Below are positions 48,801 through 63,500 of a stretch of 64,000 nt of DNA, piece after piece (positions within the stretch are counted from its first letter, which is position 1; each line of letters starts with the position of its first letter). Location of the stretch: the NCBI GenBank assembly GCA_965153355.1, contig OZ231126.1, positions 97,774,001-97,838,000 of the forward strand. The letters run 5' to 3'. The translations under genes were made by a program, and so were the position numbers. The notes under the pieces were generated by a model. That model saw nothing but the letters and a program-made list of their open reading frames with translations, was not told where the DNA came from and made no database searches. This DNA comes from Flaccisagitta enflata. Taxonomy: Eukaryota > Chaetognatha > Sagittoidea > Aphragmophora.

Positions 48801-51800
48801 CCCCATACAAACTCATTTGTCCCCATTCCCCACTTAAAATCTTGTCACCACGGTATTGTCCCCACAACATTGTCTCCACGACATTGTCCCTCACAACATT
48901 GTCCCCCACAACATTGTCCCTCACAACATTGTCCCCCACAACATTGTCCCTCACAACATTGTCCCCCACAACATTGTCCCCCACAACATTGTCCCCCACA
49001 ACATTGTCCCCCACAATATTGTCCCCCATGATATTGTCCCCCACCTTACTATTATTATCTTCAGATCAAAACCTTGTCTCCACTGAAACTTGTCATAGCC
49101 CCCACCACAACTACAGTCATTGTCCCAACTCAGAAAGGAAGAATCATCCTCAATTCCTTCAGTTGAGAAACTCTCATACAAAAATACAATCTGACACGCT
49201 TATTTGTCCACATTCAAACTCACAACTTGGTCCACATTCAACAATCACATCTTGGCCCACATCCAGACTCGTGTTGTGGTTTTACTTCAGACAATTCTTG
49301 GTCTTGGTCCACACTCAGTCCACATTCAGGCTAGCATCTCGTCCACATTCACATTTGCATCTTGCATGGTCCATGTCTATATTCACGTCATGTACCACAC
49401 TTCCACATGTGTCATTGTCCACACATTGACTATCCAGATGGGTACTCCTGTCTCAACACTAGAAGCAGCAGGCAATCTCAACACAAAAAGAAGTGGACGA
49501 TCTTGCAAACTGAATGAAGAAGCTGATGATCTCAACACTGGATGTTGACAATCTCAACATTTGATTTAAGAAGCAGACAATCTTAACACTAGATTGAAGG
49601 AGACAATCTTGACACTTTGTTGAGCAGACAGTCTTGATGACATAGACACTTGATTGAAAGTCAGGACAATCTTGACACTTGTTTGAAACTGATCAGTGAT
49701 CAACGCTAGACAAAAAAGACAACTGACCTTAACTACTACAACCTTAAAAACAAAAATAATGACCAAAACCATGAAACCCTGGGTCAGTCACTGGCTAATT
49801 CAGTTTTCTTTCATGAGCTGTCCCTTGAATTTTTTTGCTATTGATCAATTGGCATAATAGTGTAGGGTTAGGATTGGGAATTGAGTTAGGGATAGGGTAA
49901 GTTATCAGGATAGGGTTTGGGTTGGGCCTAATGCTAGAATGGTTTTTTTTCCTGCACAAGTTGTTCTCTTTTTCATGGACTACCTGGGATGTCCATTGAA
50001 TCACATTTATGTCCTCTATAACAATCACGGTGTCATCAATCAGAATCACTATGATGTCCTTGATGAGAATCACGACAATGTTCTCAATAAGAATCACGAC
50101 AATGTCCTCAATAAGCAGGCCTTTTTTTAAACGAAATTACTGACAAAGCTCGTCGGGCTCTCTGTACAATTTTACGGAGCCCAACAGAAAAACAGCGAGC
50201 CCAGCATTTCTGTCAATAATCTAGATGTGAACAGAAAAAATGCTCTCCAAGTGAAATAATATGTTAACTGCCATCTTCCATCAACACCAGACGCATTTGA
50301 GGCTAGATACAAGGTTACCCTTGTTCAATTCATACATTGGCTATTCACATTTGATGATTCAATGTTGAATCTAACATGTCTCACCAAATCAGAGAGAGCC
50401 CTCTGGGCTCAGAGGCTGCAATAAGAGAGAGCCGAACAGAAAAACAGAGCAACGGGCTTGCTAGCTCACTCTAAAAAAGGCCTGTGACAATGAGAATCAC
50501 AACAATGTCCTCAAAAAGACTCTCGACAATGTCCTCAATAAGACTCGCGACAATGTCCTCAAAAAGACTTGCGACAATGTCCTCAAAAAGACTCGCGACA
50601 ATGTCCTCAAAAAGACTCGCGACAATGTCCTCAAAAAGACTCGCGACAATGTCCTCAAAAAGCAAAAAGACTCGCGACAATGTCCTCAAAAAGACTCGCG
50701 ACAATGTCCTCAAAAAGACTCGCGACAATGTCCACAAAAAGACTCGCAACAATGTCCTCAAATACACTCGCGACAATGTCCTCAATAAGACATAGCCCGC
50801 AAAAGAGAATCACGACCATGTCCTCAATAAGAATTACGATGTTTTCGATAGAATTACGATGAGGTCCGCTAAAAGAATTACGACAAGGTCCGCGAAAAGA
50901 ATTACGACGAGGTCCGCGAAAAGAATTACGACAAGGTCCGCGAAAAGAATTACGACGAGGTCCGCGAAAAGAATTACGACGATGTCCTCGATAAGAATTA
51001 CGACGATGTCCGCGAAAAGAATTACGACGAGGTCCTCGATAAGAACTACGACGATGTCCTCGATAAGAATTACGACGATGTCCTCAATAAGAATTACGAC
51101 GATGTCCTCAATAAGAATTACGACGATGTCCTCAATAAGAATTACGACGATGTCCTCAATAAGAATTACGACGATGTCCTCAATAAGAATTACGATGATG
51201 TCCTCAATAAGAATTACGATGATGTCCTCAATAAGAATTACGATGATGTCCTCAATAAGAATTACGATGATGTCCTCAATAAGAATTACGATGATGTCCT
51301 CAATAAGAATTACGATGATGTCCTCAATAAGAATTACGATGATGTCCTCAATAAGAATTACGATGATGTCCTCAATAAGATTACGATGATGTCCTCAATA
51401 AGAATTACGATGATGTCCTCAATAAGAATTACGATGATGTCCTCAATAAGAATTACGATGATGTCCTCAATAAGAATTACGATGATGTCCTCAATAAGAA
51501 TTACGATGATGTCCTCAATAAGAATTACGATGATGTCCTCAATAAGAATTACGATGATGTCCTCAATAAGAATTACGATGATGTCCTCAATAAGAATTAC
51601 GATGATGTCCTCAATAAGAATTACGATGATGTCCTCAATAAGAATTACGATGATGTCCTCGATAAGAATTACGATGATGTCCTCGATAAGAATTACGATG
51701 ATGTCCTCGATAAGAATTACGATGATGTCCTCGATAAGAATTACGATGATGTCCTCGATAAGAATTACGATGATGTCCTCGATAAGAATTACGATGATGT

Positions 51801-54800
51801 CCTCGATAAGAATTACGATGATGTCCTCGATAAGAATTACGATGATGTCCTCGATAAGAATTACGATGATGTCCTCGATAAGAATTACGATGATGTCCTC
51901 GATAAGAATTACGATGATGTCCTCGATAAGAATTACGATGATGTCCTCGATAAGAATTACGATGATGTCCTCGATAAGAATTACGATGATGTCCTCAATA
52001 ATTACGATGATGTCCTCAATAAGAATTACAATGATGTCCTCAATAAGAATTACGATGATGTCCTCAATAAGAATTACAATGATGTCCTCAATAAGAATTA
52101 CGATGATGTCCTTAATAAGAATACGATGATGTCCTCAATAAAAATTAAGATGTTGTCCTCAATAAGAATTACAATGATGTCCTCAATGAGAGTCATGATA
52201 ATGTCCTCAATAAGAATTGCGACAATGTCCTCAATTAGAATCGCGACAATAAGAATAGCGTCAATGTCCTCATTATAATCTTGATATCTAAAAGAGTCGC
52301 AACAAAGTCTTGAATAAAAATCAGTATGGCATTCTCAAAAAGAATTACGATGATGTCTCCAATAAGAATTACAATGATGTCCTCAATGAGAATAACAATG
52401 TCCTCAATGAGAGCAAAGATGATGTCCTCAATGAAAATAACAATATTGTCCACAATGAGTACAACAATGTCCACAGTGAGAATAGCCATGATTTCCACAA
52501 TGAGAACAACAATGATGCCCTCAAAAAGAGTCAAAATGATGACATCATTCTAAAATAAGAATCGCAACAATGTCCTTAAGATAATCATGACAATGTCCTC
52601 AATATAATTGCAATAATGTCCTCAATATAGTTACGACGATGTCCTCAACACAATCACAATGTCCTCGATAAGAATCGCGGTTATGTCCTCAAAGTATCAC
52701 AATGATGTCCTTATTGAGAGTCACAATGAGGCCCTCAATGAGCGTCACAATGAGGCCCTAAGAGTCACAATGAGGCCTTAAATAAGAGTCGTGATGAGGC
52801 CCTAAATGAGTCAAGATGATGTCCTCACAAGAGTCAGGATGATGTCCTCAATGAGAGTCAGGATGATGTCCTCAATGAGAGTCTCGATGATGTCCTCAAT
52901 GAGAGTCACGATGATGTCCTCAATGAGAGTCACAATGATGTCCTCAATGAGAGTCACGATGATGTCCTCAATGAGAGTCACGATGATGTCCTCAATGAGA
53001 GTCATGATGATGTCCTCAATGAGAGTCACAATGATGCCCTCAATGAGAGTCACGATGATGCCCTCAATGAGTGTCACGATGATGCCCTCAATGAGAGCCA
53101 CGATGATGCCCTCAATGAGAGTCACGATGATGCCCTCAATGAGAGTCACGATGATGCCCTCAATGAGAGTCACGATGATGCCCTCAATGAGAGTCACGAT
53201 GATGCCCTCAATGAGAGTCACGATGATGTCCTCAATGAGAGTCACGATGATGTACTCAATGAGAGTCACGATGATGTCCTAAATGAGAATCACGATGATG
53301 TCCTAAATGAGAATCACGATGTCCTCAATGAGAATCACGATGATGTCCTCAATAAGAGTCACAATGATGTCCTCAATAAGAGTCACAATGATGTCCTCAA
53401 TAAGAGTCACGATGATGTCCTCAATAAGAGTCACGATGATGTCCTCAAATCACGATGATGTCCTCAATAAGAGTCACGATGATGTCCTCAATAAAAGCCG
53501 CGACAATGTTCTCAATAAGAATCGCGTTAATGTCCTCAATAAGAATCGCGACAATGTCCTCAAAAAGAATCGCGACAATGTCCTCAATAAGAATGGCGAC
53601 AATGTCCTCAATAAGAATCGCGACAATGTCCACAATAAAAATCGCGACAATGTCCTCAATATGAATCGCGACAATGACCACAATAAGAATCGCGACAATG
53701 ACCACAATAAGAATCGCGATATTGTGCTCATTAAAATCTTGATATCCTAAAAAAATCGCGACAATGTCTTGAATAAAAATCAGTATGACATCCTCAATAA
53801 GAATTACGACGATGTCTCCAATAAGACGTTGTCCTCATTAAGAATCACGGCGTTGTCCTCATTAAGAATCACGGCGTTGTCCTCATTAAGAATCACGGCG
53901 TTGTCCTCATTAAGAATCACGACCTTGTCCTCATTAAGAATCACGACCTTGTCCTCATTAAGAATCACGACCTTGTCCTCATTAAGAATCACGTCTCTTG
54001 TCCTCATTAAGAATCACGACCTTGTCTCCTCATTAAGAATCACGACCTTGTCCTCATTAAGAATCACGACCTTGTCCTCATTAAGAATCACGACCTTGTC
54101 CTCATTAAGAATCACGACCTTGTCCTCATTAAGAATCACGACCTTGTCCTCATTAAGAATCACGACCTTGTCCTCATTAAGAATCACGACCTTGTCCTCA
54201 TTAAGAATCACGACCTTGTCCTCATTAAGAATCACGACCTTGTCCTCATTAAGAATCACGACCTTGTCCTCATTAAGAATCACGACCTTGTCCTCATTAA
54301 GAATCACGACCTTGTCCTCATTAAGAATCACGACCTTGTCCTCATTAAGAATCACGACCTTGTCCTCATTAAGAATCACGACCTTGTCCTCATTAAGAAT
54401 CACGACCTTGTCCTCATTAAGAATCACGACCTTGTCCTCATTAAGAATCACGACCTTGTCCTCATTAAGAATCACGACCTTGTCCTCATTAAGAATCACG
54501 ACCTTGTCCTCATTAAGAATCACGACCTTGTCCTCATTAAGAATCACGACCTTGTCCTCATTAAGAATCACGACCTTGTCCTCATTAAGAATCACGACCT
54601 TGACCTCATTAAGAATCACGACCTTGTCGTCATTAAGAATCACGACCTTGTCCTCATTAAGAATCACGACCTTGTCCTCATTAAGAATCACGACCTTGTC
54701 CTCATTAAGAATCACGACCTTGTCCTCATTAAGAATCACGACCTTGTCACATTAAGAATCACGACCTTGTCCTCATTAAGAATCACGACCTTGTCTCATT

Positions 54801-57467
54801 AAGAATCACGACCTTGTCCTCATTAAGAATCACGACCTTGTCCTCATTAAGAATCACGACCTTGTCCTCATTAAGAATCACGACCTTGTCCTCATTAAGA
54901 ATCACGACCTTGTCCTCATTAAGAATCACGACCTTGTCCTCATTAAGAATCACGACCTTGTCCTCATTAAGAATCACGACCTTGTCCTCATTAGGAATCA
55001 CGACCTTGTCCTCATTAGGAATCACGACCTTGTCCTCATTAGGAATCACGACCTTGTCCTCATTAAGAATCACGACCTTGTCCTCATTAAGAATCACGAC
55101 CTTGTCCTCATTAAGAATCACGACCTTGTCCTCATTAAGAATCACGACCTTGTCCTCATTAAGAATCACGACCTTGTCCTCATTAAGAATCACAACCTTG
55201 TCCTCATTAAGAATCACGACCTTGTCCTCATTAAGAATCACGACCTTGTCCTCATTAAGAATCACGACCTTGTCCTCATTAAGAGTCACGACCTTGTCCT
55301 CATTAAGAGTCACGACCTTGTCCTCATTAAGAGTCACGACCTTGTCCTCATTAAGAGTCACGACCTTGTCCTCATTAAGAGTCACGACCTTGTCCTCATT
55401 AAGAATCACGACCTTGTCCTCATTAAGAATCACGACGTTGTCCTCATTAAGAATCACGACGTTGTCCTCATTAAGAATCACGACGTTGTCCTCATTAAGA
55501 ATCACGACGTTGTCCTCCTTTAGAATCACAACATCGTCCTCCTTAAGAATCACGATGTTGTCCTCATTGAGAATCACGACATTGTCCTCATTAAGAATCA
55601 CGACATTGTCCTCATTAAGAATCACAATGTTGTCCTCATTAAGAATCACAATGTTGTCCTCATTAAGAATCACGACCTTGTCCTCATTAAGAATCACGAC
55701 GTTGTCCTCATTAAGAATCACGACGTTGTCCTCATTAAGAATCACGACGTTGTCCTCCTTTTGAATCACAACATCGTCCTCCTTAAGAATCACGATGTTG
55801 TCCTCATTGAGAATCACGACATTGTCCTCATTAAGAATCACGACATTGTCCTCATTAAGAATCACAATGTTGTCCTCATTAAGAATCACAATGTTGTCCT
55901 CATTAAGAATCACGACGTTGTCCTCATTAAGAATCACGACGTTGTCCTCATTAAGAATCACAATGTTGTCCTCCTTTAGAATCACAACATCGTTCTCCTT
56001 AAGAATCACGACGTTGTCCTCATTGAGAATCACGATGTTGTCCTCAATAAGAATCACGACATTGTCCTCATTAAGAATCACAATGTTATCCTCATTATGA
56101 ATCACAATGTTGTCCTCATTAAGAATCACGACCTTGTCCTCATTAAGAATCACGACGTTGTCCTCAATAAGAATCACGACGTTGTCCTCAATAGGAATCA
56201 CAACGTTGTCCTCCTTTAGAATCACAATGTTGTCCTCCTTAAGAATCACGACGTTGTCCTCATTGAGAATCACGACGTTGTCCTCAATAAGAATCACAAT
56301 GTTGTCCTCATTAAGAATCCCAATGTTGTCCTCATTAAGAATCACAATGTTGTCCTCATTAAGAATCACGACCTTGTCCTCATTAAGAATCACGACGTTG
56401 TCCTCATTAAGAATCACGGCGTTGTCCTCAATAGGAATCAGGACGTTGTCCTCATTAAGAATCACAATGTTGTCCTCATTAAGAATCACGACGTTGTCCT
56501 CATTAAGAATCACGACATTGTCCTCATTAAGAATCACGACATTGTCCTCATTAAGAATCACGACGTTGTCCTCATTAAGAATCACGACGTTGTCCTCATT
56601 AAGAATCACGACGTTGTCCTCATTAAGAATCACGACGTTGTCCTCATTAAGAATCACGACGTTGTCCTCATTAAGAATCACGACGTTGTCCTCATTAAGA
56701 ATCACGACGTTGTCCTCATTAAGAATCACGACGTTGTCCTCATTAAGAATCACGACGTTGTCCTCATTAAGAATCACGACGTTGTCCTCATTAGGAATCA
56801 CGACGTTGTCCTCATTAGGAATCACGACGTTGTCCTCATTAAGAATCACGACGTTGTCCTCATTAAGAATCACGATTGTCTTTAAGAATCACAACGTGTC
56901 CTCATTAAGAATCACGACGTTGTCCTCATTAAGAATCACGACGTTGTCCTCATTAAGAATCACGACGTTGTCCTCATTAAGAATCACGACGTTGTCCTCA
57001 TTAAGAATCACGACGTTGTCCTCATTAAGAATCACGACGTTGTCCTCATTAAGAATCACGACGTTGTCCTCATTAAGAATCACGACGTTGTCCTCATTAA
57101 GAATCACGACGTTGTCCTCATTAAGAATCACGACGTTGTCCTCATTAAGAATCACGACATTGTGCTCATTAAGAATCACGACATTGTGCTCATTAAGAAT
57201 GACAAATTCCTATTGATTATACATACAGTTAAATCCCACTAACAAATTTCAAGGGACCAAAAAATTCTATCTGTCAAAGGGATGATTATGTCATTGCCAA
57301 TGTAGGAAATTAAAGAAAATGTGAATCTTGATAAAGACAGTTTTTAGCTCGGATCAAAATACGATATCCAACTTTATGATGATTTGATACAAGTTAGGAT
57401 GATCGGAGTTTAGATGAACCCCAATCGATCGATCGGTCCAGGAGAATCCTTTGTTTCATGTCACAAC

Positions 57468-57531
<64 letters not shown>

Positions 57532-60500
57532 GAACTATTGATGAAAGAATGAAACAACACCGTTTACCAGTTTCAAAGCACTCAAGTCTGAAAGTGGTTT
57601 ATTGAGCTATTTCTAGTTTCGGATATTTCAAAGATTTTGAAATATCCTCTAAAGTATATAAGCAAATGACCTTTGCTTTGAATTTCATAAAAAGTCAGGC
57701 AATTCTTTACAACTTGCAAGAGATGAAGTGTGATACTCTGATAGTTTTGTAGAGCTAAGCTTTTACTTTCCCCCACGGGAGCTTGTTCACCGTGAATGAA
57801 TTACAGAGCGTATAGTCTGAAACATTTTATTCAATGGCGAGTCGGGTTGTCAGAGACAAAGGATTCTTCATCATGGATGGATTGAGGGATGATTCAAACC
57901 CTAACTCTATATTTGTTTAATTTAGATACTAGGCGCGTAGTAACGTGAAAATCATGGCAATGTCCTCAATAACAAGCGACACAGGGTCATAACATTGTTG
58001 CGGATGGGTGGGCAGGGGTGTCCAACCCTAATCAAAAACCTTTGTTTTCCCACTTTTTGACTCGCGGTGACGGACCAACGGATGGATAGACAAAGCTTCT
58101 TATAGAATTGCATGTCCGCGACTAAAAATGTTGTCCGCAGTGAGAAAAACAATGTTGTACTCAATAAGAATCACGAGGATGTCCTCGTTAAGAATCACAA
58201 GGTCACCGATGATGTGCCCTGGCCCTTGGTTGATCATCGCATCCCAAATCGCCGATGAAAAAACTCGGGCCATCTATAAGAATGAACGAATGAATGAATT
58301 TATTTTAAGAATACAGCGCAATAATTACAATTTCTGCAACTGTATACGCGTAAAAGTCGAATTAGTTGACTTTTTTCCAACAGGGTCCTTAAAAAATAAA
58401 TTCATATGTAATAAATTCATAGTAATAAAATTGAAAAAAAAAACAATAGGTTTAAAACTTGAAATAAAAGAGTTCAAAACTGGAAGCCGATCATCAGAAG
58501 CCCGTAAAAATCCAAGGGAGATCAATCTGTATACTTAGAGAGAGAAAATTCTTTCAATTTCCTTCTAAATACATTAAGATCAGTAATCCGTTTCAAAGGT
58601 ACTGGGAGTTCATTCGCCGTGAAAGCAAGAGTTGTTGCAGTAACTAGTCAGTGAGGGCTCACAAGGCTCTCTTCCATATTTTTCAGTGTGGGTATAGTGA
58701 GGGATATTGTTCCACCTATCATGCAGCTATATCTCGTGTAATGCAGTAATTCACGTCACTACTTCTCGTATTGTAAGAGTGCGCCTCGGGAATAGATTTG
58801 AAATTGGACATGAGATACATGGGCGCAAGACCATTTCGATGATCGCCAACTCCATTTTTAATGAAGAGGAAAAGCTGTCGCTTTAATATCGGTCTCGCTT
58901 CGATATCGGTCTTGCTTTATACTCAGTCGCGTCATACTCCATCGCGTCATACTCCGTCGCCCAAGATGAATCGCTTTAATTTCGGGAACCCCTTTGAATA
59001 GGTGCAGAAGCTTAAAATAACTTACGCGATCCGAAATTGACAACCAGGACAAACGCTGATAATCAAAGAAACCAACGTGTTGCCGAAAATCCATTTTAAA
59101 GACAAAGCGAACCATTTTTCGCTGAATAACTTCAAGTCTCTTTTTCATTTTTTCTGACAGATCACTGAACCAAGGGCTACAACAGTAGTCAAAATAGGGT
59201 TGGACTAGTGCCATGCACAGAGTACGTCTGCATTGTCGATCGAGTAGAGAAGAATTACGATACAGAAAAGACAATCTGCTAGAACAGGTCTTCAAAACAC
59301 CTTCTACGTGAGCTGAACCATTCAAGTTAGGATCAAATTGTACACCAAAAATCATAACCTAATACATATTATGCATATACATTTGATTGTTATTGTTAAG
59401 CACATACACCACTCATATATTCAATTGTCGTAAGACTAAAGATACAATAATTTGTTTCTTTTCAAGATAAATAAATAAAAAAAAATGAAAGTGGGCCTTG
59501 TGAGTTGTGAACCCTCTCTGACTAAGCTATACGCGGATCACTCATATTTTTCCATAAAACGAATCTGAAAACATTCTTTCTCAATCCAATTCCAACCATT
59601 TCTGTATTTTGAGCAATTTTTGCATGTATTTTCACAAAACGAAACTTATAAGTTACAACTTACAAAATGTTGCCCAACTTGGATGATGACTCAACATAAT
59701 CAATATGTTATTATACTTTTTTTTTACGTTTGGGGGAAGGGATTTGACCTTGTTTGAATCCATATCGTCCTTTTGTCCTTGTCTTTTTGCTTGTACAATA
59801 AACGTCATTCAATTCAATTCTTCAATACACCATATCTAAAAGAAGTTGTACAAGTAATAGTGAGGTTTTGAATCATCCATCGATCGATCGATCGTTCCAT
59901 AATGAAGAATCCTTTGTCTTTGACAATCTGACTCGCCATGTCAGCTGATCATTGAGAAAAACATTTCATCGGTATCCATCGTGGGACGATGAAAAGTCGA
60001 TGATATGTCCTTTCAACAAAAGTTCCTACAGTTAGTAACATATATTTTTCAGTTCGTGTATAATGTATAGTGAGGGATATTGTTCCACCTATCATATGAT
60101 GTCTGGTTTGACAATATTTTGATTATGATGCTACTACGAGAATTAAAACAAGGCCAAGTAGGCCAATAAGGTGCGACATGTTGATCATTGAACGAATGCG
60201 TTACCCGACCGACCAACCGACGGACACAGCCAGTTTTAAGAGGTGCTTTGTCGCACCTAAAAATGCAAGTTTTTGTATGACACATATTGGCGCGTTTGGT
60301 TCACTCAGGACATGATTTATCGGTGACTAAATCGAAGATGTTTTTAACGGCTTTCTTTTGAGTGCAATCCCATATCTTTAGCTTTATTCGTTTAGAAGTT
60401 ATACTCAAATGAAGGTGCATGAGTCAAAATTCCTAAACGCAAACAGAGGAAAACAAGGCCAAGTAGGCCAAGAAGGTGCGACGTGTGGATCGTCGAACGA

Positions 60501-63500
60501 ATGCGTTACCCCACAGGCCAACCGACCGACCAACCGACGGACACAGCCAGTTATAGAGGTGCTTTGTCGCACCTAAAAAATTGTCATTGTCATACCTCGG
60601 AGTCTTACTGGGTAATATAAATAGCACACGACTTCACCTTGCTGTGTCAGTCGGTCGGTGACACATGATGTGAACAAGTGACACATGATGTGGACAGGTG
60701 ACACATGATGTTGACAGGTGACACATGTGGACAAGTGACACATGGTGAGGACAAGTGACACATGTGGACAAGTGTCACTTGTTGCGGACAAGTAAGACAA
60801 GATCTGAAAAAATGAGACAAGATGTTGACAAAAGACACATAATGTGGACAGGTGACTCTTGATGTGGACAGGTGACACTTGATGTGGACAAGTGACACTT
60901 GATGTGGACAAGTGACACTTGATGTGGACAAGTGACACTTGATGTGGACAAGTGACACTTGATGTGGACAAGTGACACTTGATGTGGACAAGTGACACTT
61001 GATGTGGACAAGTGACACTTGATGTGGACAAGTGACACTTGATGTGGACAAGTGACACTTGATGTGGACAAGTGACACTTGATGTGGACAAGTGACACTT
61101 GATGTGGACAAGTGACAAATGATGTGGACAAGTGACAAATGATGTGGACAAGTGACACATGATGTGGACAAGTGACACATGATGTGAACAAGTGACACAT
61201 GATGTGAACAAGTGACATATGATATGGACAAATGACACAATGTGGACAAGCGACACATGAACCGGACAAGTGACACTTGATGTGGACAACTGAAACTTGA
61301 GGCCAAACAGCTTCGATAATTACATAATTAAAACATTGGTTAACATCGTAAACTACATTAACATAAAAGAATAAAAATGGTCGCAAAATAGGCGCTAAAT
61401 AGTCGCAAAATAGTCGTAAAATAGTCGTAAAATAGTCGTAAAATAGTCGTAAAATAGTCGTAAAATGCGACGCAAAATGCGTCGCAAATTGCGTCGCAAA
61501 TTGCGTCGCAAATTGCGTCGCAAATTGCGTCGCAAAATGCATTACGATCTTACAAGTGAAAGGTTCGCGACTCTTTTTCCGGGACTTAGGCGTTTTGACA
61601 GCAGAGTCGCGAACCTTTCACTTGTTCCCCCTGAACAGTAATTGGGTCCACGACGGAAGGGGGTTAAAGACCACAAATTCCATAAGATCGCTATGACCAA
61701 AAGATAACAAACCCTACAAATTGTATATAAATCAAGTACATAGGTTGAGTCTTCCCGTTTTCACTTTTGGGCTGGTAAGCTGGTTGGATGGTAGGCTAGA
61801 TAGGCGGTAGGCTAGTTTGACAGAATTAATAATGTGCACATGTTGAGTTCCTTCATAGCGAGAGTTTCAACCAAATTGGTTGAAAAATATCAAAGTTCGA
61901 AAGGCAAGACTTTTCACTTTTCGGCCCGAAGGCTGGTTGGGTGGTAGGCTGGTCAGCTAAATATTACTACAAAAATAATAGGCAAAGGATAGTAAAAGTT
62001 TATGAATTTCTCTGAAAAGTGGTACACAAGCTCCCATTGACATAATAATAACACTGGTAAAGTTTCATGAACTTCGGTAGTCTGGATCCAAAGATATGAG
62101 GTCTTAAACGCAGGATCAGGTCCACCTCATAGTCCACCGACGAAAACTGTTTACAACAACAACAACGACAACAACGACGACACCCACCCGCCTTGAATTA
62201 TAGTCCGCGTCGGAATGATATTCCGTAGCGGACAAAAATACTAATTTCCGCGTCCAGCAATGTAAAGGCTTATGATTATTTTTTTAGTCGCGTGCTACAC
62301 GACTCTACAACCCGCTTTGTCAGTCCGTCCGTTGGTCCGTCCGTTGGTCCGTCCATCACACTTTACTTTTTTTTGTTTTTTTTTTTGCGGTCTTTGAACT
62401 CACTGCTACTGCCCAAATGATCAAGTGACCTAAAAAATGGCCCTGCTCACCCGCACGCGACTGGGGTAGCCGTGTACCGGCCTTGTTCATGGTTATTGCG
62501 TTAAATTGTTGACTATTGAGCAAATTGACATACGTCCTGAATCATCATTCGTTAATAAATGTTAAAGATGACATTATTACAACAGTGTCCTACGAAGATG
62601 TATACCGCTTGTTGATGTTGTTCCTCCAATTTGCGGCGCCATTTTTCAGCCTCTTCTTTCCATTTTTCCGATTCGGCTTTTATATCAGACGCGGGTTCCC
62701 CATTGAAATTCGGTTTAATGGTGGCTGTTAAGGAGGCTGAACAACTCGAAGCACCACGACGAGGGAGACTCCAAGATTGACCACTCTTCCCCAATGAACT
62801 CGATACGGTGCCATTGGTAGACCGGTAAGGTGATGATGGCTCAGATGATGGCTCAGATGGCCCATTTAATAGCGCAGATGACACAGATGGGCTTCTTTGA
62901 TCAGTTTTGGCTTGAAGACCTTTGTCGAGGCTGCAGAGGTGCGCGACGTCGTAGCCGCGAGGCGGCCTTTGAGCTAGGGAGTTGTCAACAGTTGTGCCTC
63001 TGACGAAGGAGTTGAAAAAGTGCGATTTGGCCGTGTAATAAACTTCTTCCTCCTCTGGCCCTCCAGTGTGGAATCCTTCATCCTCGGAGACCACCGAGGA
63101 AGCGCCATTTGGAGGAATACGTTTGGTGGCAAGAACAATTTGGCGTTGAGATTTTTTCTGGTTTGTACATTGTGAAAATTGAGCGGGGGTGGCGGTTTTG
63201 AATACTTCGACGGTATTGTCGGAGTAAAACGCGGAATCGGATTCCTCATTTTTGTTGACAAGAGATCTGGGACATTTGTCATTGTTCATATCACGACGAG
63301 AGCATTGCGATAAAGGAATTGATGAAGACGACGACGAAGAGGATGACGATGATGATGACGATGATGATGACGTTGGTGAGATCATGATTTTGCGTTTGAA
63401 AGACTGGGAGGAAGACGATGGCGAATCCTTGACTGAGGATTGGTTTTTCGACGGCGAGCGGCGTTGCTTCGACGCCGACTTGACGGCCTTTTTCCGCTGA

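Noticed and set aside
49863-49925. Telomere-like TTAGGG patch
   Set aside because: Only scattered GGGTTAGG and AGGGATAGGG motifs; not a tandem telomeric array.
51386-52129. MSSIRITM repeat ORF
   Set aside because: Same 24-bp periodicity artefact.
54783-56873. 696-codon minus-strand frame of VILNEDKV repeats as a repeat protein
   Set aside because: Frames of similar length are open on the opposite strand. The unit is 24 bases and the array lies in a RASSF intron. No start context or unique domain is present.
60573-61542. Histidine/cysteine-rich frames resembling zinc-binding repeats (CPHQVSLVHIKCHLSTSSVT)
   Set aside because: The spacing follows the 20-bp DNA unit and two other frames read the same peptide. 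Not a real zinc finger.
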